Under the pieces are notes generated by a model, which was not told the DNA's origin, did not search any database, and worked only from the letters and a program-made list of their open reading frames with translations. A stretch of 64,000 nt of DNA. Source: Bacillota bacterium (GTDB lineage Bacteria; Bacillota; Clostridia; Lachnospirales; Bianqueaceae). Numbering within the stretch: the first letter of the stretch is position 1; every line of letters begins with the position of its first letter. Positions 51,024-62,116 of the stretch are shown here, one piece after another. The stretch is taken from NCBI GenBank assembly GCA_017442535.1, contig JAFRZL010000015.1, positions 62,001-126,000 on the forward strand, given 5' to 3'. A program made the position numbers and the translations under genes.

Positions 51024-51407
51024 ATGTCCGATCAGTTTAATCTTGCAGAAGATTTAAAAGAATCCGCTCATATGGCCAAAGTTGCCTATCAGGCACTTGA
51101 AAGCAAGCAGGGCGAAGACATCCGTGTACTGGATATCCACGATGTATCTGTGCTTGCCGATTATTTTGTCATCGCCCATGGCCGTAACCGCAGCCATGTA
51201 CAGGCTCTGCTGGATGAAGTAGAGGATAAACTGGCTGAGGCCGGGTATGAAATCATGTCTAAAGAGGGCATGGAATCCTTTACCTGGGGCTTGCTTGACT
51301 GCAACCGTATCATTGTTCATATCTTCAGTGAAGAAGCAAGACTTTTTTACAATCTGGAGAGAATCTGGTCCGACGGCAAGAAGATCGATCCGTCTGAGCT
51401 GGCTTGA
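51024..51407 (+). CDS. rsfS: Ribosome silencing factor RsfS
   Basis: A 127-residue protein that binds L14 and blocks subunit joining when nutrients are scarce. DIRVLDIHDVSVLADYFVI and WGLLDCNRIIVHIF are the conserved blocks, and YNLERIWSDGKKID is a typical end. TAGGAGG precedes ATG 51024. It ends the obg-to-rsfS group, followed by a short terminator. Confidence 0.95.
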   Translation: MSDQFNLAEDLKESAHMAKVAYQALESKQGEDIRVLDIHDVSVLADYFVIAHGRNRSHVQALLDEVEDKLAEAGYEIMSKEGMESFTWGLLDCNRIIVHIFSEEARLFYNLERIWSDGKKIDPSELA

Positions 51408-51428
51408 TTCTCTGTTTTACTCTGTTTG

Positions 51429-51449
51429 AAGAGCCCACGCCGGGCTTTT
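51429..51449 (+). terminator. Intrinsic terminator after rsfS
   Basis: An 8-bp stem with one G-U pair (AAGAGCCC / GGGCTTTT), 5-base loop, T-rich end. Confidence 0.7.
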
Positions 51450-51515
51450 CATCATATTAAATCAGTACTGCATGGTGTCAGGGCTGATTGAAATGAATTA
51501 TAAGGAGGAACCACT

Positions 51516-53039
51516 ATGAGTACCGGTAAGGCCTTAACGGAGGCGGAGCGTATCAAAAGAAGGAATCTATGGACCTATCCCGTCGGAACAGTGGGAAGGG
51601 ATGCCATTTATCAGCTTTTTAACAGCTTCATCCTGATCTACGTTATCTTTACCCGCAATCTTACCGACGCGCAATTAGGCGTCATTACCGCAATTATGGT
51701 AGCTGCCCGTATCTTTGATGCCCTGAATGATCCCATCATGGGCAATATCATTGAGCGGACGCGTACCAAGTGGGGTAAATTCAAGCCCTGGCTTGCGATC
51801 GGCGTCGTCAGCACTTCCCTGGTTGTGATCTATATCTTTAACACCAAGCTTCAGGGCTGGGCTTTTATCGTCGCGTTCGGTATTGTCTATTTCCTTTACA
51901 GCATCACTTATACGATGCATGATATCTCCTACTGGGGCATGGCTCCTTCTCTGGGGCATGACGCCAATTCCAGAAACCAGTTTACCTCCAGAGCCACGCT
52001 CTTTGCCGGTATCGGCAATGTTCTGGCGACGGTCGCGATTCCGATGCTGACCACCGGATCAAACGCGATCGGAGGAAACGCTGCTACCGCATATGGCACC
52101 ATCGCTCTGATCTTTGGTATTGCTGCGCCCTTATTCCTCTGTGTAACCCTGTTCGGCGTAAAAGAGGATTACAGCTACAATGCAGAACCTGTTCCGAAGG
52201 TCAGTTTCAAGACGATCATCAATACCTTCAAGGGTAATGATCAGCTGATCTGGATCGCCATTATCTTCCTGATCCAGCAGATTGGTAACAATGTCGTCAT
52301 CGGTGGTCTCGGCTCGACCTATATTTACTTCGAATTCGGATATGAGGGCGGTTATTATTCGCTGTTCTCCATGGTCGGATTGATGGCTACCGGCTTCCTG
52401 ATGGTCTTCTATCCCATGATTTCCCGTCATATCAACCGTAAACCGCTGATGAAGATCATGGCTATCATTTCTTTGGCGGGCTATGCCATTATGCTGCTTG
52501 TCGGACTGCTGATGCCAACCTCCATGGTCAAATTCTGGGCTATCACGATCGGCTTTATGCTGGCGAACTTCGGAATGTACTGCTTCTACCTGATCATGAT
52601 GATTTCGATCTTCAATACGGTGGAGTATAACGAACTGAAGCATGGTGTCCGTGACGAAGCGATCATTACCTCCGTCCGTCCTTTTGTTACCAAGCTTGCA
52701 TCCGCGCTTACCGCACTGCTGACTTCTTTAAGCTTCCTGATCTTCGGCGTACTCAAATACACGAACGGTATCTCCGATCTGGAGCAGCTGACGAATATGG
52801 GTAAGATTACGGAAGTGGAGAAGCTCGCTCAGATCAAAACGCTTCTTGAGCAGGTCAGCTCCGGTCAGATCATCTGCCTGCTGTTCTGCATTACAGTCCT
52901 GCCCTGCGCACTGATGATCATTTCTTACCGTATGTATCAGAAGAAGTATAAACTGGATGAGGATGAGTATGACCGCATCCGTGCAGAGCTCGAAGAAATC
53001 AAGGCCGGTAAGGCTAAGGAGTCTCATCCTGAGGAATAA
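51516..53039 (+). CDS. GPH-family sugar:cation symporter (MFS)
   Basis: A 507-residue transporter with twelve predicted helices, of the glycoside-pentoside-hexuronide:cation symporter family. RIFDALNDPIMGNIIERTRTKWGKFKPWL near residue 65 contains the family-typical cation-binding Asp residues and the loop motif. Na+ or H+ drives uptake. AAGGAGG precedes ATG 51516. The substrate may be a xyloside, galactoside or hexuronide; no glycosidase is adjacent, but uxaC is at 26.6 kb. The MATE gene follows after 24 bases. Confidence 0.9.
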   Translation: MSTGKALTEAERIKRRNLWTYPVGTVGRDAIYQLFNSFILIYVIFTRNLTDAQLGVITAIMVAARIFDALNDPIMGNIIERTRTKWGKFKPWLAIGVVSTSLVVIYIFNTKLQGWAFIVAFGIVYFLYSITYTMHDISYWGMAPSLGHDANSRNQFTSRATLFAGIGNVLATVAIPMLTTGSNAIGGNAATAYGTIALIFGIAAPLFLCVTLFGVKEDYSYNAEPVPKVSFKTIINTFKGNDQLIWIAIIFLIQQIGNNVVIGGLGSTYIYFEFGYEGGYYSLFSMVGLMATGFLMVFYPMISRHINRKPLMKIMAIISLAGYAIMLLVGLLMPTSMVKFWAITIGFMLANFGMYCFYLIMMISIFNTVEYNELKHGVRDEAIITSVRPFVTKLASALTALLTSLSFLIFGVLKYTNGISDLEQLTNMGKITEVEKLAQIKTLLEQVSSGQIICLLFCITVLPCALMIISYRMYQKKYKLDEDEYDRIRAELEEIKAGKAKESHPEE

Positions 53040-53063
53040 GTCCGTTGTAAGAGGGGGTTGCGA

Positions 53064-54479
53064 ATGAGCCGGCATATAGATAAAGCTGCTCAAAACAGAG
53101 AAGTATTCGAGAACCTGAGCGTGCCGAAAGCGCTCGCTACTTTGGCGATTCCCACCATCATAGGCCAGCTGATCATCCTGATTTATAATCTCGCAGATAC
53201 GTTTTTTATCGGGAGGGTCAACAACCCTTATATGGTGGCGGGAGTCTCCTTAATTTTGCCGGTTTATAATATCTGTATTTCCATAGCCGGTCTGGTCGGC
53301 ATCGGCGGCGGAGCCTTGATCTCCAGACTGCTCGGTGCGGGACGCGATGATGAAGCCGTAAAGGTCAGCGCTTTCAGTATTTATACGGCTATCGGCGTCG
53401 CCTTTCTGTTTGCGCTTTCCGTGCTGATTGGCATGAACCCTCTGCTGAATGTCCTGGGGGCGAGCAGTGAAACAGAAGCTTTTGCGAGAGAATATGCCAT
53501 CTGCGTCATCGTAGTCGGCGGTATTCCGACAGTTCTTTCCATCACGATGGCGAATCTGCTGAGAAGTACCGGATGTGCACGCGAAGCTTCTTTTGGCGTA
53601 TCGATGGGTGGAATCATTAACATGATTCTGGATCCGCTGTTTATGTTTGTGATTTTCCCGAGGGGAAAAGAGATCCTGGGTGCGGGCCTTGCGACAGCAA
53701 CGTCCAATTTGCTTGCCTGCATCTATTTTGTTATCACGATTAAACGCCTTCAGGGGAATACTGTCCTGACGCTTTCGCCTTCGGCGGGAATGCCGAGCCT
53801 GCAGAATATTAAGGCCATATTTGCCATTGGAATTCCGTCCGCGTTGGCTTCCTTCCTTTTCGATTTGGATTTTATAGTAATTGACAAGTTGGCTACTTCT
53901 TATGGCGATATTCCTCTGGCAGCGATCGGTATAGTTCTTAAAGCCGAGAGGCTTCCACTGAATGTGGGCGTCGGTCTGGCACAGGGAATGATGCCGCTCG
54001 CAGCTTATAACTATGCCGCCCGGAATCTACCGCGGATGCGTAAAGCCATTTCTTATTCGAGAATTGCCGGATTAATCTTTGCGTTTATCAGTATTATTCT
54101 ATATGAGATAGGCGGCGGAGCAGTGATGCGACTATTTATCAATGATCCGGAAACCGTCAGGATCGGAACAAATTTCATTCGTGTCAGATGTATTGCTACG
54201 CCGCTGATGTTTACCAGCTTTCATATGGTAAATGCCTTTCAGGCACTTGGTAAAGGTAAAATGGCATTCTTTTTGCCTTTTGCACGCTGGGCCATGTTCA
54301 ACATACCATTGCTGTATATCATGAACGCGCTGTTTGGCATGTACGGCATTGTCTGGGCCCAATTTGCCGGAGATATACTGACAGTAACTGTTTCGATCAT
54401 AGCCTATGTGCAATTTGAAAAGAAGGAATTAAAACCAATGGAACAGGCAATGATGTCGGAGGCAGCCATTTCCGGATAG
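53064..54479 (+). CDS. MATE-family efflux transporter (second)
   Basis: A 471-residue protein with twelve hydrophobic segments. LSVPKALATLAIPTIIGQL and the second-half repeat (FAIGIPSALASFLFDLDFIVIDKLA) are typical for the family, and the sequence is clearly different from the MATE gene at 25 kb, so this is not a recent duplicate. ATG 53064 follows GAGGGGG; an earlier TTG is closer to the site. It is probably co-transcribed with the symporter upstream. It ends 35 bases before a palindrome and a terminator. Confidence 0.9.
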   Translation: MSRHIDKAAQNREVFENLSVPKALATLAIPTIIGQLIILIYNLADTFFIGRVNNPYMVAGVSLILPVYNICISIAGLVGIGGGALISRLLGAGRDDEAVKVSAFSIYTAIGVAFLFALSVLIGMNPLLNVLGASSETEAFAREYAICVIVVGGIPTVLSITMANLLRSTGCAREASFGVSMGGIINMILDPLFMFVIFPRGKEILGAGLATATSNLLACIYFVITIKRLQGNTVLTLSPSAGMPSLQNIKAIFAIGIPSALASFLFDLDFIVIDKLATSYGDIPLAAIGIVLKAERLPLNVGVGLAQGMMPLAAYNYAARNLPRMRKAISYSRIAGLIFAFISIILYEIGGGAVMRLFINDPETVRIGTNFIRVRCIATPLMFTSFHMVNAFQALGKGKMAFFLPFARWAMFNIPLLYIMNALFGMYGIVWAQFAGDILTVTVSIIAYVQFEKKELKPMEQAMMSEAAISG

Positions 54480-54513
54480 GGAAGTTCAGCGTTTACCTGA
54501 TTCAAATGCTTCC

Positions 54514-54547
54514 AACTATTCGTAAAAGGCAAGTTTTACGAATAGTT
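54514..54547. repeat. Palindrome A (14-bp arms, 6-base centre)
   Basis: AACTATTCGTAAAA and TTTTACGAATAGTT face each other around GGCAAG. The core ATTCGTAA/TTACGAAT recurs at 55528-55560, and the two copies bracket the lipoprotein gene. There is no T run directly after it, so it is not an ordinary terminator. Confidence 0.85.
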
Positions 54548-54556
54548 GTACCGTAA

Positions 54557-54600
54557 AAATAGGGGGAGCCCTCTTGATGAAGGCTCCCTTTTGATTTTGG
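54557..54600. terminator. Bidirectional terminator between MATE and lipoprotein genes
   Basis: GGGAGCC (54564-54570) pairs with GGCTCCC (54582-54588), with G-U and A-T pairs extending the stem. T-rich sequence follows on the plus strand, and on the minus strand the stem runs into TATTTTT. Confidence 0.8.
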
Positions 54601-54630
54601 CATTCTTTTTGGCATAATCGGAAATAATGA

Positions 54631-55458
54631 TTATTCTTCCGGATAATCATCTATTTCCGCAGGAAAAACAAGTTCGACAGGTTTGCCGGGGTCTTCCAGC
54701 TGCAATTCTATTTGAACGTGAACATGCGTTTCCGGCATTCCTTCCTCGATGACGTTCAGCTCAAATGATGTGACTGTACTCACAATGTAACCTTCGCTGT
54801 TGACCGTCATCGTTCCCTTCATGCCATCGATATTGTGCAGCATAGTCTCTGTAAAAGAATTATCAATCATTTCACCCGTCAGCATGCTCCAGAATAATTC
54901 CAAGATGGATCCGGACATCTGATCGATCATTTTCTCAGGATCGGCCGTATACTTCAGTATCGCATAATCCCTGGAACGCTCTGAACTCAGCTTTTGAATT
55001 GCTTGTGGCGCGATCGGTTTATATATAACGGTCGTCGGATCCGGAATACCGTATAGATCCTTATGATCCTGACTATATCGCCATTTAACCGTATTTTCAT
55101 GATGATCGTTCAAATAGATATAACCGCCTCGAGAATAAACATCCATGGTTTCAGCCGGTTCGGAATTATTAAACGCGTATATTTCCATCTGCATTACAGC
55201 GGGAATCTCTGTGTCAAGAATCTGATTACGTACATCCAACTGAACCATAAAACCTGATTTGAGCATTAACGAACCGATTTTGCAGCTAAAATTGCCCTTA
55301 AAATGCTGTTCCTTAAGTCCAGTGGTCAATTCATAGGCTTGCTGATACAATTTGAAAGGATCTTTTTCATCCAGAATGCTTTGGGATACAGGCAGCCGGA
55401 TGCAGGCCATACATGTCATGATAACCAGAATGACTGGGATCAACAGGATCTTTTTCAT
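54631..55458 (-). CDS. Predicted lipoprotein (DUF6612/LolA-like fold)
   Basis: A 275-residue predicted lipoprotein. The N terminus MKKILLIPVILVIMTCMAC is a signal peptide ending in a lipobox-like CMAC (lipidated Cys19 likely; Cys16 is an alternative). The mature part is about 250 residues of mixed beta sequence resembling the LppX/LolA-like DUF6612 proteins that are thought to bind lipophilic molecules at the outer face of the membrane. The start at 55458 has AAGGAG at 8 bases; 55476 lacks a site. It has its own consensus promoter with palindrome B upstream of the -35 box. No ABC or efflux partner is in the same transcript. Confidence 0.8.
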   Translation of the reverse strand: MKKILLIPVILVIMTCMACIRLPVSQSILDEKDPFKLYQQAYELTTGLKEQHFKGNFSCKIGSLMLKSGFMVQLDVRNQILDTEIPAVMQMEIYAFNNSEPAETMDVYSRGGYIYLNDHHENTVKWRYSQDHKDLYGIPDPTTVIYKPIAPQAIQKLSSERSRDYAILKYTADPEKMIDQMSGSILELFWSMLTGEMIDNSFTETMLHNIDGMKGTMTVNSEGYIVSTVTSFELNVIEEGMPETHVHVQIELQLEDPGKPVELVFPAEIDDYPEE

Positions 55459-55490
55459 ACCGGATACTCCTTGCATTGTATGATAATCAA

Positions 55491-55519
55491 ATTATACCAC
55501 ATACTTGGATGCCTGTCAA
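55491..55519 (-). promoter_or_regulatory. Consensus sigma-A promoter of the lipoprotein gene
   Basis: Minus strand: TTGACA (55519-55514), a 17-base spacer and TATAAT (55496-55491): perfect in sequence and spacing. Confidence 0.88.
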
Positions 55520-55527
55520 ACCCACAA

Positions 55528-55560
55528 AGTATTCGTAATAAAAAATATTTTACGAATACT
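55528..55560. repeat. Palindrome B between two divergent promoters
   Basis: AGTATTCGTAA (55528-55538) and TTACGAATACT (55550-55560) face each other around an AT-rich 11-base centre. It begins 9 bases upstream of the lipoprotein promoter's -35 box, and its last base is the first base of the ttcA -35 box. This position, and the shared core with palindrome A, suggest an operator. Confidence 0.85.
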
Positions 55561-55588
55561 TGACAGATCACTTGGATTGTGTTATGAT
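55560..55588 (+). promoter_or_regulatory. Sigma-A promoter of ttcA
   Basis: TTGACA (55560-55565), a 17-base spacer and TATGAT (55583-55588), 50 bases upstream of the ttcA start. Confidence 0.82.
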
Positions 55589-55637
55589 CCTGTTGTCATT
55601 CATTGCTTTACCATATTATCCAGATGAGGGATCCATT

Positions 55638-56390
55638 ATGACTTTACAGCAGCTTATGGGCTATATGCGCCGAGCTATCGACGACTATCAAATGATCCAG
55701 GAAGGCGACAAAATTGCGATCGGTATATCCGGCGGCAAGGACAGTATCTCCATGGCACTGGCACTTCGCGGCCTGCAGGATTATTATCCGAAGCATTTTG
55801 AACTGGAAGCTTTTACAGTGTCCCTGGGGTTCCCTGAATTCGATGTTACGGGAATCCGTGAGCTGATGAACCGGTACGATATCCCCTACTCTCTTATCGA
55901 GACGGACATCGGTAAAATCGTTTTTGAGGACCGTCGCGAGAAGAATCCCTGTTCGCTTTGTGCCAAATTAAGAAAAGGGTCATTTAACAAGCATGCAGCC
56001 GCGCATGGCTGCAACAAAGTTGCTCTCGGCCATCACACGGAGGATGTCGTTGAAACCTTCTATTTAAGCCTGTTCTATGAGGGCAGACTCCATACATTCT
56101 CTCCCGTTACCCAATGGGACCGATCGGGTCTCGTTGCCATTCGTCCCATGATATATGTTAAGGAAGCAGATATTATTTCATTTGCTAGGCGCGAACAGCT
56201 GCCCATTGTCAAGAATCCATGTCCGGCTGACGGGAATACGCAGAGAGAAATCATAAAGAACCAGATTCGTGAATGGAATCGGCAATTCGGTCATAATACA
56301 GAGCGTACATTCAAGGCCATTCAGGATGGATTGCCGGATTGGGAAGTGCTGTCCCCTTCCTCGATACGCCGCAGAAAAGGAGATCAATGA
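55638..56390 (+). CDS. ttcA: TtcA-like tRNA 2-thiocytidine synthetase
   Basis: A 250-residue PP-loop ATPase that thiolates cytidine 32 of some tRNAs using an Fe-S cluster. GISGGKDSISMALAL is the PP-loop, NPCSLCAKLRKG the CX2C of the cluster-binding site, GHHTEDVVET the second active-site block, and KNPCPADG supplies a later Cys. ATG 55638 follows GAGGGA; upstream in-frame codons lie in the promoter. It overlaps the recombinase gene by 4 bases. Confidence 0.87.
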   Translation: MTLQQLMGYMRRAIDDYQMIQEGDKIAIGISGGKDSISMALALRGLQDYYPKHFELEAFTVSLGFPEFDVTGIRELMNRYDIPYSLIETDIGKIVFEDRREKNPCSLCAKLRKGSFNKHAAAHGCNKVALGHHTEDVVETFYLSLFYEGRLHTFSPVTQWDRSGLVAIRPMIYVKEADIISFARREQLPIVKNPCPADGNTQREIIKNQIREWNRQFGHNTERTFKAIQDGLPDWEVLSPSSIRRRKGDQ

Positions 56391-57538
56391 TGAGTACCAG
56401 CTATCATGAAGAACAGCGCAGGAAGAATATCCTCAAATTAAGGGATCTGATGCTGGAAATGCCGGATTTTTGCTTTGAATATTTCCAGGGAATCGAACAA
56501 ACGACGGCTGAACGCACCCGGCTCGGCTACGCACACGACCTGAAGATCTTCTTCGAATATCTGCTGCAGTACAAGACTGAATTCAAAGGTCTGGAAATGC
56601 ATCAACTGACCCTGGCTCATCTGGATCAGGTGAAGGTCCGCGATATTGAGCGTTTTATGGAATATCTGACCTTCTATGAGAAGAAAACGGATGAAGGGAT
56701 CCAGATCGAATTGCAGAACGGCGAAACGGGCAAAGCCCGTAAAGTGGCTGCGATCCGCAGCATGTTCAAGTATTTCTACAGGAAGCAGGAAATCAGCAGC
56801 AATCCAGCCTCTCTGATCGATACGCCCAAAATCCATGAGAAGAATATTATTCGTCTGGAAGTCGATGAGATCGCCAGGCTTCTGGATGAAGTTGATTCCG
56901 GCGAACAGCTGACCGAGCGCCAGCAGGCTTATCATAAATATACCCACTCGCGGGATCTTGCACTGATCACCTTATTATTGGGAACCGGCATGCGTGTATC
57001 GGAATGTGTCGGCTTAAATTTGAGCGATATTGATTATCGCGTCAATGGCCTGAAGATCACCCGCAAGGGCGGTAACGAAGCCGTCATCTATTACGGTGCA
57101 GAAGTCGAAGAAGCCCTCCTCCCCTATCTGGAAGAACGCCGGCATATTATCCCTCAGACAGGACATGAAGACGCGCTTTTCCTATCCATGCAGAAACGCC
57201 GCATAACAGTGCGTGCAGTCGAGAATATCGTAAAAAAATATGCCTCCATCGTTACGCAGATCAAACGCATCTCTCCTCATAAGCTCCGGAGCAGCTACGG
57301 CACACAGTTATATAATGAAACAGGAGATATCTATCTGGTGGCCGATGTGCTGGGTCATAAGGATGTCAATACGACAAGGCGTCATTATGCGCAGATGGAG
57401 GACACAAGGCGCAGACGAGCTGCCAACGCTGTCCTGCTGCGGAAAGATCCGGAAACAGTTTCAGCACCTGCAGAAGCCTCTGAAACGGTCATACCTGAGG
57501 CTGATGCAGATCATACCAGCTCTTCTGAACAGGAATGA
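56387..57538 (+). CDS. Tyrosine recombinase (XerC/D-like) with long N-terminal domain
   Basis: A 383-residue site-specific recombinase. The catalytic set is complete: Arg203 in GTGMRVSE, a Lys near 227 (TRKGGN), His298 and Arg301 in SPHKLRSS, His324 in LGHKDVNTT and Tyr334 in TRRHYAQ. XerC/D proteins have about 300 residues; here the core-binding N-terminal domain is longer and an acidic tail of about 40 residues follows the tyrosine. It is coupled to ttcA (ATGA overlap), and no phage or transposon genes surround it, so it is more likely a resident chromosomal recombinase than a mobile-element integrase. Its last 50 bases overlap the convergent LysM gene. Confidence 0.88.
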   Translation: MMSTSYHEEQRRKNILKLRDLMLEMPDFCFEYFQGIEQTTAERTRLGYAHDLKIFFEYLLQYKTEFKGLEMHQLTLAHLDQVKVRDIERFMEYLTFYEKKTDEGIQIELQNGETGKARKVAAIRSMFKYFYRKQEISSNPASLIDTPKIHEKNIIRLEVDEIARLLDEVDSGEQLTERQQAYHKYTHSRDLALITLLLGTGMRVSECVGLNLSDIDYRVNGLKITRKGGNEAVIYYGAEVEEALLPYLEERRHIIPQTGHEDALFLSMQKRRITVRAVENIVKKYASIVTQIKRISPHKLRSSYGTQLYNETGDIYLVADVLGHKDVNTTRRHYAQMEDTRRRRAANAVLLRKDPETVSAPAEASETVIPEADADHTSSSEQE

Positions 57539-57866
57539 TCAGATAGGAACCTTCGACTATCGTTGTATCCTCCAGGTGATTCAGTGATATGATCTGATTC
57601 ACGAGAAGTCTGGGGTCCTCATCCGGCAGCGAATACTGTACGGCCAGATCCCAGATCGTGTCATCGGGCATAATCTGTACGGACTGGTAAACTCTGACAT
57701 TGTCTGACTTGGCATAGGCAACATGTGCTCTGCTGATGGCCGAAATCATAAGGATGGCAAGAATCAGGCCAAGAACGATGAGTCCGGGGAAAACAAGATG
57801 ATATCTCTTAACCAAAGAAGTGCGGCGCGGATAATTCTTAGAAGTAAAGGATGATTTGCAGTACAT
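57489..57866 (-). CDS. YneA-like LysM protein, probable SOS cell-division inhibitor
   Basis: A 125-residue membrane-anchored protein: a basic N terminus, one membrane helix (about residues 24-46) and a LysM peptidoglycan-binding domain (about 59-113, with PDDTIWDLAVQYS and EGSYLIIPV). YneA of Bacillus, which delays division during DNA damage, has the same layout at about 100 residues. The promoter carries an SOS box in its spacer, which supports this call. AAAGGAG precedes ATG 57866. The lexA gene, often the divergent neighbour of yneA, is not in the window. The 3' end overlaps the recombinase gene by 50 bases. Confidence 0.8.
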   Translation of the reverse strand: MYCKSSFTSKNYPRRTSLVKRYHLVFPGLIVLGLILAILMISAISRAHVAYAKSDNVRVYQSVQIMPDDTIWDLAVQYSLPDEDPRLLVNQIISLNHLEDTTIVEGSYLIIPVQKSWYDLHQPQV

Positions 57867-57919
57867 GACGGATTCTCCTTTCGCGAAAGGGAATGTATGT
57901 TCCCCGTTCGTATGTTCGC

Positions 57920-57948
57920 ATTATAGCACGAACATTTGTTCCTGTCAA
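57920..57948 (-). promoter_or_regulatory. Consensus promoter of the YneA-like gene
   Basis: Minus strand: TTGACA (57948-57943), a 17-base spacer and TATAAT (57925-57920). The strength of the promoter implies that it must be tightly repressed in normal growth. Confidence 0.85.
57929..57942. promoter_or_regulatory. SOS (LexA) box
   Basis: CGAACATTTGTTCC matches the Firmicute LexA consensus CGAACN4GTTCG at all but the last base and fills most of the spacer between the -35 and -10 boxes. Further GAAC half-sites occur just downstream of the -10 box (57905-57919), possibly a second weaker site. Confidence 0.8.
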
Positions 57949-58095
57949 TACCTTTTTTCAAAATTATCCGAAGTTTTTTTGATTATTATCCGAGCTGATT
58001 CGAACAGCCGTTCTCTACTGTTTCGTTTACTCACTGTGATCCCAATGTGCGTACATCGCATTATGCATTCACCTTATGATCATATCTTTCGTCAA

Positions 58096-58131
58096 AAAAA
58101 GCAGCATAGTTTTGAGGCTATGCTGCTTTTT
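58096..58131. terminator. Bidirectional terminator, end of the atp operon
   Basis: A perfect 14-bp stem (58096-58109 with 58118-58131) with an 8-base loop and A/T-rich ends. The stretch between it and the YneA-like promoter (about 57950-58095) holds no gene that I can see. Confidence 0.9.
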
Positions 58132-58141
58132 GCATGCTGGA

Positions 58142-60616
<2,475 letters not shown>

Positions 60617-60617
<1 letters not shown>

Positions 60618-62116
60618 CAGCGGTCACCATTCATTTCACCAAGCGCTTTCTGCAGCAGCGCAATCAGATCGTCAGAATACTCGCCGCGCTCAAAAGCCTG
60701 CAGCAGATCGGCATACTGGTTTTCCAGCTTCTCGAACAGGCGGGCCTCGTATTGCTGCACCTTGTCGACTTCGACATTGTTAAGCCAGCCATTGGTGACG
60801 GCATAGATGATTGCGATCTGGCAGCCGGGGCGTACAGGGCTGTTGCGCTTCTGTTTCAGCACTTCAACGATGCGTTCGCCCAGTGCCAGTCTGGCTTTGG
60901 TGTCAGCGTCCAAATCACTGCCGAACTGGGCAAAGGTCTGCAGTTCACGATACTGTGCATACATAAGCTTCAGCTCGCCGGAGACCTTTTTCATTGCGGT
61001 CAGCTGAGCACTGCCGCCGACACGGCTGACGGAGATGCCGGGGTTGATAGCTGGCATAATGCCTGCGTGGAAAAGCTCGGTCTCGAGGAATATCTGTCCA
61101 TCCGTGATGGAGATGACATTCGTGGGAATGTAAGCGGAAACGTCACCTGCCTGCGTCTCGATGATCGGCAGCGCGGTAATGGACCCTCCGCCGTATTCGG
61201 GAGCAACGCAGGCCGCGCGCTCCAGCAAACGTGAGTGAAGGTAAAAAACGTCGCCGGGGTAAGCTTCACGTCCGGGCGGACGCCGGATCAGAAGCGAAAG
61301 CGCTCGGTAAGCTACCGCGTGTTTGGAAAGGTCGTCGTAAATTATCAGAACATCCTTCCCCTGCTCGCGGAAATATTCTGCCATGGCGCAGCCCGAATAA
61401 GGCGCGATATACTGCAGCGGCGCGCTTTCGGAAGCGGACGCGGACACAATAATGGTTTTACTCAGGACGCCGGCCTTTTCCAGCTCAGTGGCAAGCTGCA
61501 CGACAGAAGAGCTCTTCTGTCCGATCGCGACATAGATGCAGAGTACATCGGTATCGCGCTGGTTGATCATCGTGTCGATCGCTATTTCTGTTTTACCGGT
61601 CTGTCGGTCTCCGATCAGCAGTTCGCGCTGTCCGCGTCCGATCGGGATCATGCTGTCAATAGCTTTAATACCGGTCTGCAGCGGGACAGAAACGCTCTTG
61701 CGCTCGATGATGCCCGGAGCCTCCGATTCAATTGGACGCGTCTCGCGGCACAGTGCCGGGCCCTTGCCGTCAATCGGCTCACCCAGAGCATTAACGACAC
61801 GTCCAAGCAGCGCTTCGCCGACAGGCACGGAGAGAACACGGCCTGTCCGACGCACCTCTGTACCTTCTGTGATCGTATTTTTATCGGATAGAATTGCGAT
61901 AGAAACAGATTCATCCTCCAGGTTCTGCGCCATACCCATGCTGCCGTCTTCAAATTCAAGAAGCTCATTGGCCATGCAGTCACGTAGCCCGTAAGCACGT
62001 GCGATTCCGTCGCCGACCAGAATAACCGTACCTGTCTCCTGCATCTCGATCTTGGTACGGTAATGGCGGATCTGCTGCTTGATAATGCTGCTGATTTCAT
62101 CCGGTTTCATATTCAT
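60617..62116 (-). CDS. atpA: ATP synthase alpha subunit
   Basis: The 499-residue non-catalytic nucleotide-binding subunit of F1. [13 protein letters not shown] is the P-loop, and [14 protein letters not shown] contains the arginine finger that reaches the catalytic site of beta. The start overlaps atpH by 4 bases, with AAGGAAG upstream. Confidence 0.97.

Noticed and set aside
54514-54547. Palindrome A as the terminator of the MATE gene
   Set aside because: No T run follows, and a proper terminator lies 14 bases further on; the palindrome needs another explanation.
56387-57538. Integrase of a mobile element
   Set aside because: No phage, plasmid or transposon genes and no tRNA-adjacent attachment site nearby; the gene is coupled to ttcA in a core region.
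57950-58095. Possible small gene between the YneA-like promoter and the atp terminator
   Set aside because: Open frames there lack a ribosome site and run across the terminator; nothing supportable.
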